A stretch of 64,000 bases of DNA, taken from the NCBI RefSeq assembly GCF_050003625.1, contig NC_134397.1:271988070-272052069 (forward strand), in the 5' to 3' direction. The stretch comes from Haematobia irritans. Its lineage: Eukaryota; Arthropoda; Insecta; Diptera; Muscidae. Position 1 is the first letter of the stretch. Every line of letters starts with the position of its first letter. The notes beneath the pieces are model-generated. The model ran no database searches. It saw only the letters and a list, made by a program, of their open reading frames with translations, and was not told the origin of the DNA. Below are positions 53,626 to 64,000 of the stretch, piece after piece. A program made the translations under genes and the position numbers.

Positions 53626-55318
53626 TTTGCAAAACAAAACATACCAAAACATCAAGAATTCTACTAATCTACCAAACCGTAAAAAATCTACCATTTCTGG
53701 AAGAATTTTACCAACTGTGGCAACCGTGGCCACTATACCTAATAAACCGAGTCTTAAAATCGAATGTCTCGAATGTCAAATTTTCCCTAAAGTAATGAAA
53801 CAATTTCTTACTTTAAAAAAAGTCATCTTAAAGTAAAAAATCTCGGAATACAGGATTATCAGCATCTTATAGAACCTGGACACACAGCAATATGTGGCAA
53901 TAAAAACAAATAAAGCGTCGTCACGGGTTGAGTTAGATAAGGTAACATTTGGACAGGATCTGGATAGGAAATGTGGAAGATTTTGGACATTTGAGGACGA
54001 TAAGGATGTCTTACTGTACTATTTAATTATAATTGGGAAACCTCGATTCACTTTCCAATATAAACACACTCTCAGAGATAACACTAACATATCGACATAA
54101 TACAAAATATTATTGACTTTAGCCCCTTTATTCTCATTTGCTTCCAGTGTGCGACAACGAAAATAATGAAATCACATAGAAGACAAGGTTTTGCATAAAA
54201 AGAAGCTATTGACGCAATTCGCTAACCGCAAAATTAAATTCAACGCATAAACAAACAAGTTCGTTAACCCTACTCGGAATTTTGAGTAGTAAGGGCTCAA
54301 GAAATAACCGATCATTTGTTTTCTATTTAAAATATGGGGTGTTATAATTTTGTAAATTAGATAATAAGAGATGAGTAATTATTCGAAAGATATGCGTATA
54401 TTATAAATATATGGAAAAACTTATCCTACATGATTTTCATTTAATTAAATATTAATTTTTCCTGGAGGAAAAATTAAAATTAATTATTATGATTACATAA
54501 TAATCATAATATTTTTACAGCAACCCTATGGTTTTACTCACTTTACTTTCATATAAATATTTCCATATAGATTACTAATCAAAATTTCATACATTATTTA
54601 TTATATTCCCATGCGCTTTTTTTATTTATACACTGAAAAAAAAAAATTCTCAAATTAAATTATTTTAATATTGATTCCGAGCCAAAGAATTTTAAATTTA
54701 GGATTAGATTACTCCATACTACACGCACAGAAAAAACATGTTTGGACATGGTTGCCGCATCCATTTAGTTCTTATCTAGAGCATGTAATTGTCGCAAAAA
54801 CCATTTATTTTGTCTTGTAAAAATAATTTTCGAGCAGAGAACAAATTATGCTGGCAATAAGCATTTAAATGGTTCTCAAATGCCGCAAACATGTTCTATT
54901 ATATAAATGATAGAATTTTAGACCATTAAATGGTTGGGAAAATCATGTACCTGATCGTTCAATTTTTTTTGATTTTTTTTGCAGGGAAAAAAATATTTTT
55001 ATAGATTACGTATAAACATGTCTAGAACCATTACATGGCCATAAAGACCATGTAAATTTTTTTCTAGACCATTTATTTATTTAATTTTTTTTTTTGCAGC
55101 GAAAAGAATTTTATAAAAACATTGACCAGGTACACACGATTTTCATTTTGTGCGTCAGTTGTGTGTTGATTGTATCTTGCAATGGACGCTGAATGCGGAA
55201 TTACTTTGTTTTGTGTTAATTTATTTATTCAGAAGTGGCACGTGGTTTTATGTGAAGACAAAAAAGGGAAGTGTCATTGAAAAATGTACCTGTTTTTTGT
55301 TCTGCATTTTGCTATATG
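53626..55318. other. unassigned, with short MITE remnants
   Basis: A worn CACTGAAAAAAAAAAATTC end with TTGATTCCGAGCCAAAG lies at 54632-54690. A separate CACGCACAGAAAAAACATG word at 54734 may start another MITE with CCATTTA and ATGGTT words in inverse order. No gene. Confidence 0.35.
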
Positions 55319-56280
55319 CACGGATGAAAAAGACTGTTTTTCATATGTTTGGCTATAAACATTATATGTTTGGAACACAAATATTTAAACACAATATTTT
55401 TGAGTGCAAGCATATAATGTTCATAAACTAGCATAACATGTTTGGGACATATATGTTAATATGTTAGAACATATTATGTTTGGGACATAAAATGTTTGTA
55501 AATATAATATGCTTGGATGCAAACATATATTAATTTAGAAATAGCCTATAAACATATATGTGTTTAGTAGCTTGGAGCGCTATTTAACAGGGAGCGATAT
55601 TGAATTAAGTTGGTGGTTGTTGCTTGTTATTACAAAATTAACATTTTATTTTTCCTTGGGCAATTGATCAGCTACTTCTTTGATCCTTACAAACTGTGTG
55701 GTCCGCTGTTCGAATCCCCGTCCGGCAAAAGGTAAAATTAAAATAAAAAAAATCATAAAATTGAATAATTTCTTCTACAATGTTTGTATTACAGAAAAAG
55801 GTGCTAAGAACTAAAAAATCTCGTGGAAGTGAGAAAGATGTGGGGGAATATACAATTAGGCAGCATTCAGGTCGAAAACCTATGTTGTTAGCACCTATAT
55901 TACCTGTTTATTTTCATAATTCATTATGATTGTAAATATATAAATAAATAAATAAAATTTTGAGCACAATATTGTTTGGGAGAATTTTTTTTAACCATAT
56001 AATATTTTTGGGTGCAAAATGCTTCCAAACATATTATGTGGTCACATAATAACATATTGTTTTTTGGAAGACAACATTATTGAATTTGGATGCAAAAATA
56101 CAAAATGTTTGAAACTTAGACTACCCAAACATATATTGTTTAGACCAATATGCTTTCAAACATATTATATATTGGTAGAGATCAAACATATAAATGTTTG
56201 GGCAATACCCAAAAATGTATATGCTTGAAGCAAAATATGTTTGGGAGTATATGTTACAGAAGCGATTTTTTGTGAGGGTG
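55319..56280 (+). mobile_element. relative of the long twin-tRNA element, module B remnant only
   Basis: The left CACGGATGAAAAAGACTG and right TTACAGAAGCGATTTTTTGT with GAGGGTG match 44061-44572. At 55690-55740 a worn module B persists (GTTCGAATCCCCGTCC, then GGTAAAATT), but its A box and the whole of module A are lost. Confidence 0.65.
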
Positions 56281-56945
56281 TGGTATCATTTATTTTTATT
56301 TGCAGTTACATGATGTCTGCATTGGTACATTTGATGTGCACGAAGTAAATATGGAATGATTACTTATTGTTGAAATTGAACCAAAATAGAGTGTATAAAA
56401 ATATTCGATGTTTGCTTGCAAGGTATTATAAATACAAATAAACAATGAATTGGTTTATAAACAAATAAAAGCAAATAAAGTTAATGTTGTGTCTTCTTTT
56501 CTCAGGAGGCGTCCTTTTTTCGACGACGAAAAAAGTTTCTTTCACAAAGATCAAAACATTTTAGGTTGTTCTTTTAACTGGAAGAGAAACATTTTGAATG
56601 AATACCATAACATTTTAAATCGTGACCATTGTCTTTTTATTCCCACAAAATGCTTTTTATCAATATGATGACATTTTAGATGAGGACAATTTTATTTTTC
56701 TTAGAACCATGTTCACTGAGCCAACAAATAGCTCCTATCATATTATTTTGCTCTTCGAATATGATGGTGACAATCATGTTTCTTCTCTGCGTGTAGAACA
56801 CAAATCTTAATTTTTTTAAGACTTTATGGACCAATTTTGCATGGTTCATAAAAAGCATATACATATATATCACGTATCCAATTTCAACCAGATCAGATGA
56901 AATTTCAAATTTTTGATGTGGATTAAATGTCAAAATGTAAAAATG
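56281..56945. other. unassigned
   Basis: Contains CATGTTTCTTCTCTGCGTG at 56777-56795, which resembles a hairpin MITE right end, without a matching left end. Otherwise nothing recognised. Confidence 0.35.
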
Positions 56946-57196
56946 CACGCAGAGAAGGAATATGATCACCTCAAACATGTTTCAAGAGCAAAATGTTATT
57001 TTTGTATGGTGACCATGTAACATGTTTGTCACTAAAATGTTATTTTCTCGTAAAAATATAACCTGCTTGCCGAAATCAGATACATGATTTCCGAGAATAT
57101 AACATGGTTGCGAAAACCATGTTACATGGTCACCACCCAAAAATAACATTTTGCTCTTAAAACATGTTTGAGGTGATCATATTCCTTCTCTGGGTG
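56946..57196. mobile_element. hairpin MITE (CACGCAGAGAAGGAATATGA), second copy
   Basis: 251 bp; the arms are inverted over about 60 bp at the ends and again around TGGTGACCATGTAACATG. Flanked by TG on both sides. Confidence 0.8.
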
Positions 57197-57280
57197 TGAA
57201 GATCAAAATCTTTCGATCCTAAACAGTTTTTTATGTGGATGACATTTAGATTTACTTTAATACACAATCTGTAATTCACT

Positions 57281-57640
57281 CAAAAAAAAATTTTGTCCAT
57301 CGGGATTTTAGAAATATTTAACAAAACTATATTATAAACGCTTATATGATAAAACAAAGAAAATATTTTTTGATAAATTCCAAAAAAATATTAGACATAA
57401 TAAAGTTTTGCTTCATGTTTTCGTATTTTTTTTTTTTTTTTTAATAAAATTGGCTCTAAAAATTTGTTATATTTTAACAAATTTTTAGTCCCATGCGAAG
57501 TTCAAAGACAACTTTTTGGAAAACATTTTGAAAAATTTTAAACTTCTTTGTCGGAAATTCAAATTATAACCTTCATTTGTATATGGTTTTGTTTAATTTT
57601 TAGTTCATGTAACAAAAGTGAACCAAAATTATTAAAGTGA
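57281..57640. mobile_element. GTGAAC-family MITE, worn copy
   Basis: The left CACTCAAAAAAAAATTTTG and right AAAAGTGAACC resemble the 4224 family; the interior ATATTATAAACGC also matches. Boundaries are approximate. Confidence 0.4.
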
Positions 57641-58144
57641 GAACATTTTAACAAAGCCATAAAAATTTCCATGAAGCAAAATAAAGTTAAATTGATAAAA
57701 TGATTTCAGTTCAATTTCCGGTAACAATGTCAGACAATAATCTTACAACTGCATTTACAAATTGAACACAAATATGTAATAGCTCATGATTTATAGAACT
57801 CATGAGTTGTAACTTGAACGTAATTGAATTAATTAGAAATTATAAATACAAGAATTTCAGACGTTCAATAGTATTTTATTTTTTTCTTAAAGGGTAAAAA
57901 TGTAATTTGTTTATTTTTATACATTGACATTGATCGTAAACTTATATGCAATGTTATGGATTTTACTTCTTGACTACAATATTCAAATTTCATGGCTTAA
58001 TGTTTAATATTAAAAAAAAACTATTTCATAATACCATTTACACGAAATAAAGTTACATAAAATAGCTCTAAAAAATATTGGCTTGAGCAAGAAGAACTCC
58101 TGCCCTTGAAATAAGAATGCGAATTTAGGTTACAATAGAAAGCA
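57641..58144. other. unassigned AT-rich sequence
   Basis: Nothing recognised. Confidence 0.35.
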
Positions 58145-58146
58145 TA

Positions 58147-58436
58147 CACAGAAAAAAAATTCACGAAAATTTTTCCAATTAAAATCTTAATTGAATTTTA
58201 AAAAATATTCAATTAAAAATTTAATTGAATCAACAAATTTTTTAATTGAAATAAAAATCAATCACACAAATTAATAGTATCAATTAATTTTTTAATTGGA
58301 TCAATTAATTTTTTAATTGACTGTCAATTAATTTTTTAATTGATACTATCATTTCTGTGATTGAAGACATTTCAATTAAAAAATTAATTGGATCAATTAA
58401 TTTCGTGATTGAATCAGAAAAATTTTTTTTTGTGTG
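58147..58436 (+). mobile_element. AATTAATT-rich MITE, copy 6 (intact ends)
   Basis: 290 bp with CACAGAAAAAAAATTCACG at the left and TTTTTTTTTGTGTG at the right; TA at 58145-58146 and 58437-58438. Almost identical to 31272-31562, so both moved recently. Confidence 0.9.
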
Positions 58437-58438
58437 TA

Positions 58439-59045
58439 GATATTGACACATAAATTAAAATTTTCAAATTGCAAAAGATATTGTAAATTAAGAAGTGAAT
58501 ATCAATTAATTGATTAGATTACACTGCTTAAACAACCTAAGGCTTTCTGATTTTCATGGAAAATTTTTATAAACATTGTTGTAATAAAGTTCTGTTTTTT
58601 TAATTAGTGTTACAAATTATTTAGGATTACATTTTATTTTAATTTAGTATATTTTAATCCATAGATTGATTTCCAAAATCAACTATACAATGAAACAAAT
58701 AAATGCAAATGAAGTGAAACTTTAATATTGATGCAAAATAAATTCTTCTAAGTATACATTAACATTGATCGTAAATAAAATCTCATGTTAATAATTAAAA
58801 ACAATACATTCGCAGTACCATTAACACGCAAAAATATTAAATACAACCTCATATTAGAGCTGATTTATTCTAAAAAGCATTCAACTATAAATATTGACGT
58901 ATAAGTTTCCATATTTTCTGTGGCACGTTTTTCAATCAGAAGGAAAATTATAATGAAAAGGGAATATCAATTAAGATTGGTATTAATTGGATTAACTTTA
59001 CATATTTACCACAGGCGTCATTAGTAATGACAACTTCCACGAACC
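58439..59045. other. unassigned AT-rich sequence
   Basis: Nothing recognised. Confidence 0.35.
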
Positions 59046-60126
59046 TACACTAACAAAAAAGTTTACTTGAATCCAAAGATTTTGACTTTTGGGGATTTTC
59101 GTATTGATTTGGCTTATAATAAAGAAAAAATCCTAGGGACTTATCAAACCTTAATTCTAAGATAAATAACATTAAAATTAGGATACATAATTCATTTATC
59201 AAATTTCCATTCTCTTTTTGCGATATTTTAATAAAGGTGTTCACCTACAAACAAATATCAGTTCTAATTACAAGAAATTCCAAAAACTTTAAAGATACAA
59301 TATGTCAGCTAATTTAAAGACCATTTCCTAATTCTAAAATGTTATCTCTACTTTGTTTTTTTCCAAAAAAATGTTCCTTACTCCAAAGGCATACGACTTT
59401 AAGTAACGGAAGGACTCAAATTTCCAAGATTCTTCGCTTCAATATTTGCGTTTCTATTTAATTGAGATATTAAATCTTTGGATTAAAGATTAAAAAAACC
59501 TATTTTAGTTTAAGACTTTTACACCTTTGATTTAGTTTGTTTTCAAATTAGGAAAATTTAAATTTTTAAATTGACATTTGTACATGAATAGCTTTGATTA
59601 TATATCGCAAGAAGATAATGCTAATTCGATAAATGAGATTTACATCCCGATTTTAATTTATCTAGATTTTAAACTAGATATACTGAAAAAAATATTGACC
59701 TAATATGGAAGATTATGCAACTTAAATTTTAGGACTCGAAATTTACGCAATGCTAAGGACAAAATCCTTTAAAATAATGAAATTTTAATTAAAAGAAAGT
59801 TTATAATCCTTGCTTCAAAAAATTTTTTCATTAAATTTGGGACACAAATCTTGAAATTTTGCGTCCCTCTGTTGAAGTTGTAGATCTTTGAAGTAAGGCA
59901 AATGTTCCTTAAAATAAAGAAAAACATTTTTAATTTAAAGAAATCGTCTTTAACTCAACTGACATATTGAATTTTTAAATTTAAGATAAAAACACTTCAA
60001 ATATAGGCTAAGAATTATTTTAAGGATTTGCATCTTTGGTTTAAAGTTTTTTTTTTTTAGAATTAAGAAAAAAGTTTTTATTTTGAAGTACTTTTCATAA
60101 TTTGGATTTTGAAATTGGAATTATTT

Positions 60127-61027
60127 GCAAAAAAATAATTCTTTCCTCCCAAACGAAATTTTAGACAAACAAAGTTCGTTTCTCATTTGCTTTTCGCTGT
60201 AAGGAAGTGCATTTGGAAGAAAAGTATATACTTTTTGTGATAAACGTTTATTCTTCTCCAGGATGTAAAAACAATTTCCTAAAGACTAACTCAAAAAAAA
60301 AAACATTGTCTTCATGCTAATTGCATTTCCCTCACATCCACGAAGTTTTTTAGTTCTTAACACCTTTTCCTGTAGTACCAACAATGTAGAAGAAATTATA
60401 CGATTTTATAAATTTTTAAAATTTTTTTTACCTTTCGCCTGGACGGAGAATCGAACCGCGGACCATGCACTTTGTAAGTCAACACACTAATCACTGAGCT
60501 ATGTACCTGTTATGGTCATCAATAGATAATTATCCATATAAGTTATATTTATATAGCATAGCTTGCGGCGCCCACGAACCGAATAAACAAAGTTTATTTA
60601 ACAGAAACAAACATTTAGTTTGGCACCGTGGAGCAGTAGTTGCTACGTCCGACTTGCATGCCAAGGGTCGTTGGTTCGATCCCTGCTTCGACCAAAGTTT
60701 TTTTTTTTTTTCATATATTCCAGATATGTTCGGAAGATTCCGAAAAAATGTTCAACATGACATTGTACTATATTAAATTTTGAACTGTAAAATATGTCTT
60801 ATTAAAGACCCAAAGTCAGAAAAGAACAGTGTTTGATATAAACGAAATGGACTGTGTTGTTGTTTCAAAAATAACTTTTTTTATTGAAAAATTAAAAATT
60901 TTGTAACAAACGATTTTTTTTTTGGTGATAAAAGTTTAAAATTGTCGAAGCAATTCAAAAAACTCTAACAATAGAAAAACGTTTTCGGTACACGTTTTCC
61001 AAACGTTTTTTTTTTTTCTTTGCGTGT
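60127..61027 (-). mobile_element. twin-tRNA element of the 909-bp family, reverse orientation
   Basis: Reverse complement of 38155-39063. The right end TTTTTTTTTCTTTGCGTG is intact and followed by TA; the left end has lost its first bases (starts GCAAAAAAATAATTC). Confidence 0.82.
60436..60697. repeat. divergent tRNA-like pair (copy e, reverse orientation)
   Basis: Module B on the minus strand (complement GAGAATCGAACCGCGG; CACTGAGCTATGTACC) and module A on the plus strand (TGGAGCAGTAG, GGTTCGATCCC) followed by a 14-T run. The A box of module A carries one change from the other copies. Confidence 0.82.
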
Positions 61028-61628
61028 ACCATTATTAATATATCGCAAACAGAGAATACAAATTTGATGAATGAGATCTGTATCCAATAATAATTTCATC
61101 GATCCTAGATTTAAAGCCAGGGAGGTCCGTACAAAATGTCTTTATTTTAAAGAAGCGGCATCTTTGGCTCGGAATCAATACCAAAATCCTTAAAAGAAGG
61201 TCAAAATCTTTGGATCCAAGTAAACTTTTTTTTTGAGCGTTGTTTATTTTTGGCTTCGAATCAATACCAAAATCTTTTTTTAAGTGAAGCGATGTTTAAT
61301 GCAAGAAAATCTTGAGGGAGAAATAATAGAAAATTGCTATCAAAATACTTCGAAAGCACTTCGAAACAATAAATGTTATCAACCTTGTTGTTTAATACCG
61401 AAGAATAATTGACGTTCACCGATCTCTCACATTAACATAGTGTTGATCCAGGAAAAACTTGAACAAAATATTTTTTTTAACTATTTTGTCGCAAATTCTA
61501 CGCTATCGAGAAATGGATAGGCAAAAAATTTAGAAAATTGTAATTTATGGCAAAAATTGTGTAAGACAGCGGATTTTTATATATCATATATATATTTTAA
61601 TTTTGTTTGCTTGAAATAGAATAACATT

Positions 61629-62128
61629 CCAGCAAAAAAATTGGAAGTAAAGGTACAACTTTAAAAACACTTCCAAAAATTTCCTCCCAAAGATGCTTTT
61701 TATTTTAATTACACAGGAAGTTCATTTAATTCATTTTTTTATTAATCGATGTTTTAATATTTTTAATGGGTTATTTCAATTTTTTTTTCAAATAGGATAA
61801 AAACAGAGTAAGAATAAATAAAATGATACAAATTACTTAAATGTCGAAAAAAATGCTAAATTCATTATAGAAAAATAAGGAATTATTGAAAATATTTTAG
61901 GTCAAACGTTTCAGACAGACAAATAAAGAAAATACCACAACATTTTTTAATTTCCATCCTAAATACTGAATTCAGATGCATTATCATAAGTGATACAAAT
62001 TCAGAATTGAAATGGTGGACATCCGTCCTATGACAAGCCTATGTTAAATTCATCGCTTCTACACCAATTTTACACCACTTCCGGATCCAAAAAGAACATT
62101 GTCACAACTGTTTTTTTTTTTTTGCTGG
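61629..62128. mobile_element. CCAGCAAAAAA-type MITE, complete copy
   Basis: The left CCAGCAAAAAAATTGG and right TTTTTTTTTTTGCTGG are inverted. The interior ACCACTTCCGGATCCAAAAA and TGAAATGGTGGACATCCGTC match the reverse complement of 6700-6790. Length is 500 bp. Confidence 0.7.
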
Positions 62129-62129
62129 G

Positions 62130-63309
62130 ATATTAAATAATTCAACAGAATAAAACATACATTTGTAAAAATCCCTTTGTTATTTAATTTATAACATTTT
62201 TCCACCACAACTATTTGATGTAGTTTCATTAGAGTTGTATTTACGATAAACAATTACACGAAATTACATTGAACACGAAATTAATTAGCACCAGCCCATG
62301 GCGTTACACCAAACTAAATAAAACAGATGCCATTCATCATAAAATTACATCACACATGAAGACAACCAAAAGACCAAGAGGGTCTTTTTCATTACATCAT
62401 AAATTCCTCAAGAAACCGGAAAAATTGCAACTGATACAATTCACTTTACTTCGGCCATAAATTGTCAATTCGATAACAACAACAGCAACAAAATTATGCG
62501 TCACAATATAGGAAAGGGAGAGATCAGTAACTCACCACTTACTCACAAGGTGTGAGGTACTTCAAAAATTCGGCAAAAACCACAAATAACAAGGGGAAAA
62601 AATCCAAAAGAAACCGCAATAATCAGCAACAATTGAGGAAGATAATTACGTAGACGATGATGTCTTTTACAAGGGGTGGGGAGGAAGCAAGGGTGTTATA
62701 TATTCGATCAAAGGTCTATGTAGAATTTTTCCTTGACAGCTCAATGTTTACAAACAAGAAATGATTCACTGGGGATTTTTTGATGTAGATAGTGGATTCA
62801 CAGAACTCAAGGCTCTTATCGAGGGCTAATTTTATGTTTCGAGGTGATTAATAGTTAAACTTTGTGGATCATTGGTTTATTTCATCCCTTTGGATTGCAT
62901 TTATTCACTAAGTTTGTCTGGATTAGAAAATTATTGATTGTATATTTATTTAGTATTTACTTTTTTTTTAATTATTATTTTTTATATATTTTTAAATTTA
63001 TTTCTCACTTTCGTTGTCACTGCCGTTAGTTTTTTTCATAAAGTTATCCAATTTTCAAAAAACAAAAAAAACCTTATAACCACCAAATACAAAACTCGAT
63101 ACTCGAATGCAACACTAATAGATAGAAAATTAGCAAAAGCTAATTCAGATAGTTACAATAACAAAATAGTTTACAATAATTATTAACTACCAGAGCACGA
63201 ATGGTATGAAAAGAAGAAATAGAAGGAGGAGGAACAAAATCGATCGTGTCACTATTATCAATATTCGTATTTTCTTCCAACCGTTTTCGAGTAAATGGAA
63301 CACACTAGG
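62130..63309. other. non-repetitive stretch, possible 5' UTR exon on the minus strand
   Basis: If transcription starts at 63341 on the minus strand, a consensus donor (GTGA then GTAAGT) at 62542 could end a first non-coding exon that splices to 39274. A competing GTGAGT lies a few bases further. No repeat of the families above was seen here. Confidence 0.3.
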
Positions 63310-63343
63310 CAACCGTATACGTTAACGTTTAAAATGCAACTGA
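63310..63343 (-). promoter_or_regulatory. Inr + DPE core promoter
   Basis: On the minus strand TCAGTT (63343-63338) matches the arthropod initiator with A+1 at 63341, and GGTTG at +28 to +32 (63314-63310) matches the DPE consensus RGWYV at exactly the required distance. No TATA box is in place. It faces towards the elongase gene on the same strand, which needs an upstream 5' exon. The link between the two is inference. Confidence 0.55.
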
Positions 63344-63422
63344 CGACTAAAATTAATTTACAAAAACGTTAAACGAACCAAATCTGGATCTAGTGGCAGT
63401 GACGTTAACAGCAACGTTAACT
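63319..63422. promoter_or_regulatory. cluster of AACGTTAA-type motifs around the core promoter
   Basis: ACGTTAACGTTT (63320-63330), AACGTTAAACG (63365-63375), GACGTTAACAG (63401-63411) and CAACGTTAACT (63412-63422) fall within about 105 bp. The palindromic core GTTAAC could be a binding site for a dimeric factor, which is not identified. Confidence 0.35.
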
Positions 63423-63546
63423 AGGACGGATGGTAACTCCAATGATTTAAGCCGCACAAAACAGTAACGTACGTCCCACCATCATTGCCGTTACCGTTGC
63501 CGCCACGACCAACCATCACCCAATCAAAGAAACCTCAACAGAGACC

Positions 63547-63744
63547 ATGTCGCCGACGACTACGTTGCGCACGACAGTGTCGTCATCGTCACCGTCGCCA
63601 CCTTGCCATCACTACTATCGACACATTATTATGGTAAATAACTTTCTTTGCTTATGTTTGCTTTTTTCTTCTTCTTCTTGTTCGTCGTTACCGTTGTCTT
63701 TGGCCGTTGATTCGGCCAGTTGGCGGGACAGTAGAGAACGATAA
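63547..63744 (+). CDS. possible first exon or small ORF, unrecognised
   Basis: An open frame begins MSPTTTLRTTVSSSSPSPP and from an internal Met (63631) reads MVNNFLCLCLLFSSSSCSSL, which looks like a signal peptide, stopping at 63744. A GTAAAT donor-like site lies directly after the internal ATG. The low-complexity Ser/Pro/Thr content, trinucleotide-rich DNA and lack of a consistent phase with the exon at 63802 make coding status doubtful. Confidence 0.25.
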   Translation: MSPTTTLRTTVSSSSPSPPCHHYYRHIIMVNNFLCLCLLFSSSSCSSLPLSLAVDSASWRDSRER

Positions 63745-63801
63745 AATACCAAATATTTGAATAAATTAATTTTATAAAACAAAATTCCACTTTTATTTTA
63801 G

Positions 63802-63928
63802 AAATTTTTTACAAGCATTTCTTTCTGGTATTTACCCACTTGTTTCGATTGGAGGTGGCCGTTTTCCGTATTCACCAGAGTTCAGTCCAGATGAATATGA
63901 TGACTATTTGGAAATTGACTGGTTATGA
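63802..63928 (+). CDS. possible terminal coding exon, unrecognised
   Basis: A good acceptor (TTTTATTTTAG) ends at 63801. In one frame it gives 41 residues, NFLQAFLSGIYPLVSIGGGR, then FPYSPEFSPDEYDDYLEIDW and L before TGA at 63926-63928. The acidic, aromatic tail looks protein-like and the other frames are less so. I do not recognise the family, and no upstream exon with the matching phase was found, so this is tentative. Confidence 0.35.
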
Positions 63929-64000
63929 TTAAAACCTAAGTTTAAATAGAATTTCCTTTTTTGTTTAATCTCTGACTGAGAGACAGAGAGAGGTGATGAT

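Larger units (their letters stand above)
59046..61245. mobile_element. ATTGACCTAATATG-family MITE cluster, interrupted by a twin-tRNA element
   Basis: 59046-59680 is a copy in which the TACACTAACAAAAAAGTTTA end comes first (reverse orientation at the left). A second, forward copy starts at TACTGAAAAAAATATTGACC (59685) and continues to 60126, then resumes at 61028 (AATATATCGCAAACAGAGAA) and ends with TTTGGCTCGGAATCAATACC and AAACTTTTTTTTTGAG. Confidence 0.7.

Noticed and set aside
53546..53836. Open frame of 96 codons
   Set aside because: Starts in the 29-bp array and runs into unconserved AT-rich DNA; no domain or splice context.
55150..55431. Open frame of 93 codons
   Set aside because: Crosses into the element at 55319; hydrophobic by base composition, no conserved motif.
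63547..63928. Splice of 63547-63633 to 63802 as one gene
   Set aside because: The GTAAAT donor after ATG leaves phase 0, which puts 63802 in a frame that stops after SR; the better frame would need TG plus A, a stop codon.

Overview
This is fly nuclear DNA, AT-rich and packed with transposons. It holds one confidently recognised host gene. The best species clue is a decayed mariner at about 1011-2111 whose transposase matches my memory of Himar1, the mariner from the horn fly Haematobia irritans, at almost every readable residue. Together with the muscid-type repeats this points to H. irritans or a close muscid relative; the species call is inference.

Host gene: on the minus strand, seven coding exons between 39247 and 20033 splice in frame with canonical GT/AG sites into a 369-residue ELOVL very-long-chain fatty acid elongase. 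It has the HxxHH box, the other family motifs and an Asn-Gly-rich tail. An acceptor just before the start codon shows that at least one 5' UTR exon lies upstream (towards higher coordinates). A strong Inr+DPE core promoter on the same strand at 63341 is a candidate start, which would make the first intron about 23 kb. At the far right (63547-63928) a plus-strand gene may begin divergently, but I do not recognise it.

Mobile elements fill most of the introns and flanks. They include: three copies of a DD41D (rosa-like) Tc1/mariner element (11093, 35508, 45082), one with an uninterrupted but N-terminally deleted transposase; the Himar1 relic; a PIF/Harbinger relic with a broken, intron-containing transposase (16241); hAT-type MITEs (3539, with a perfect 8-bp TSD; 24301); two non-LTR retrotransposon 3' ends (20985, 35101); a tRNA-derived SINE family (697, 22807, 30697, 42194); DINE-1/Helentron-like elements with about 150-bp internal units (2154, 4880, 7629, 32413); and many copies of TA-flanked MITE families whose ends look like TACAC-N-C/G-A-rich.

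The most unusual structure is a divergent pair of tRNA-like Pol III promoters. Two complete A-box/B-box modules point away from each other across a conserved spacer of about 115 bp. The pair occurs five times (9170, 38481, 41281, 46070, 60436), carried by at least two kinds of TA-flanked element. Nested insertions allow several empty sites to be read directly: a DD41D element lies inside a twin-tRNA element, which lies inside a MITE; a SINE and a MITE lie inside another MITE copy; and a DD41D element splits a reverse-transcriptase reading frame.
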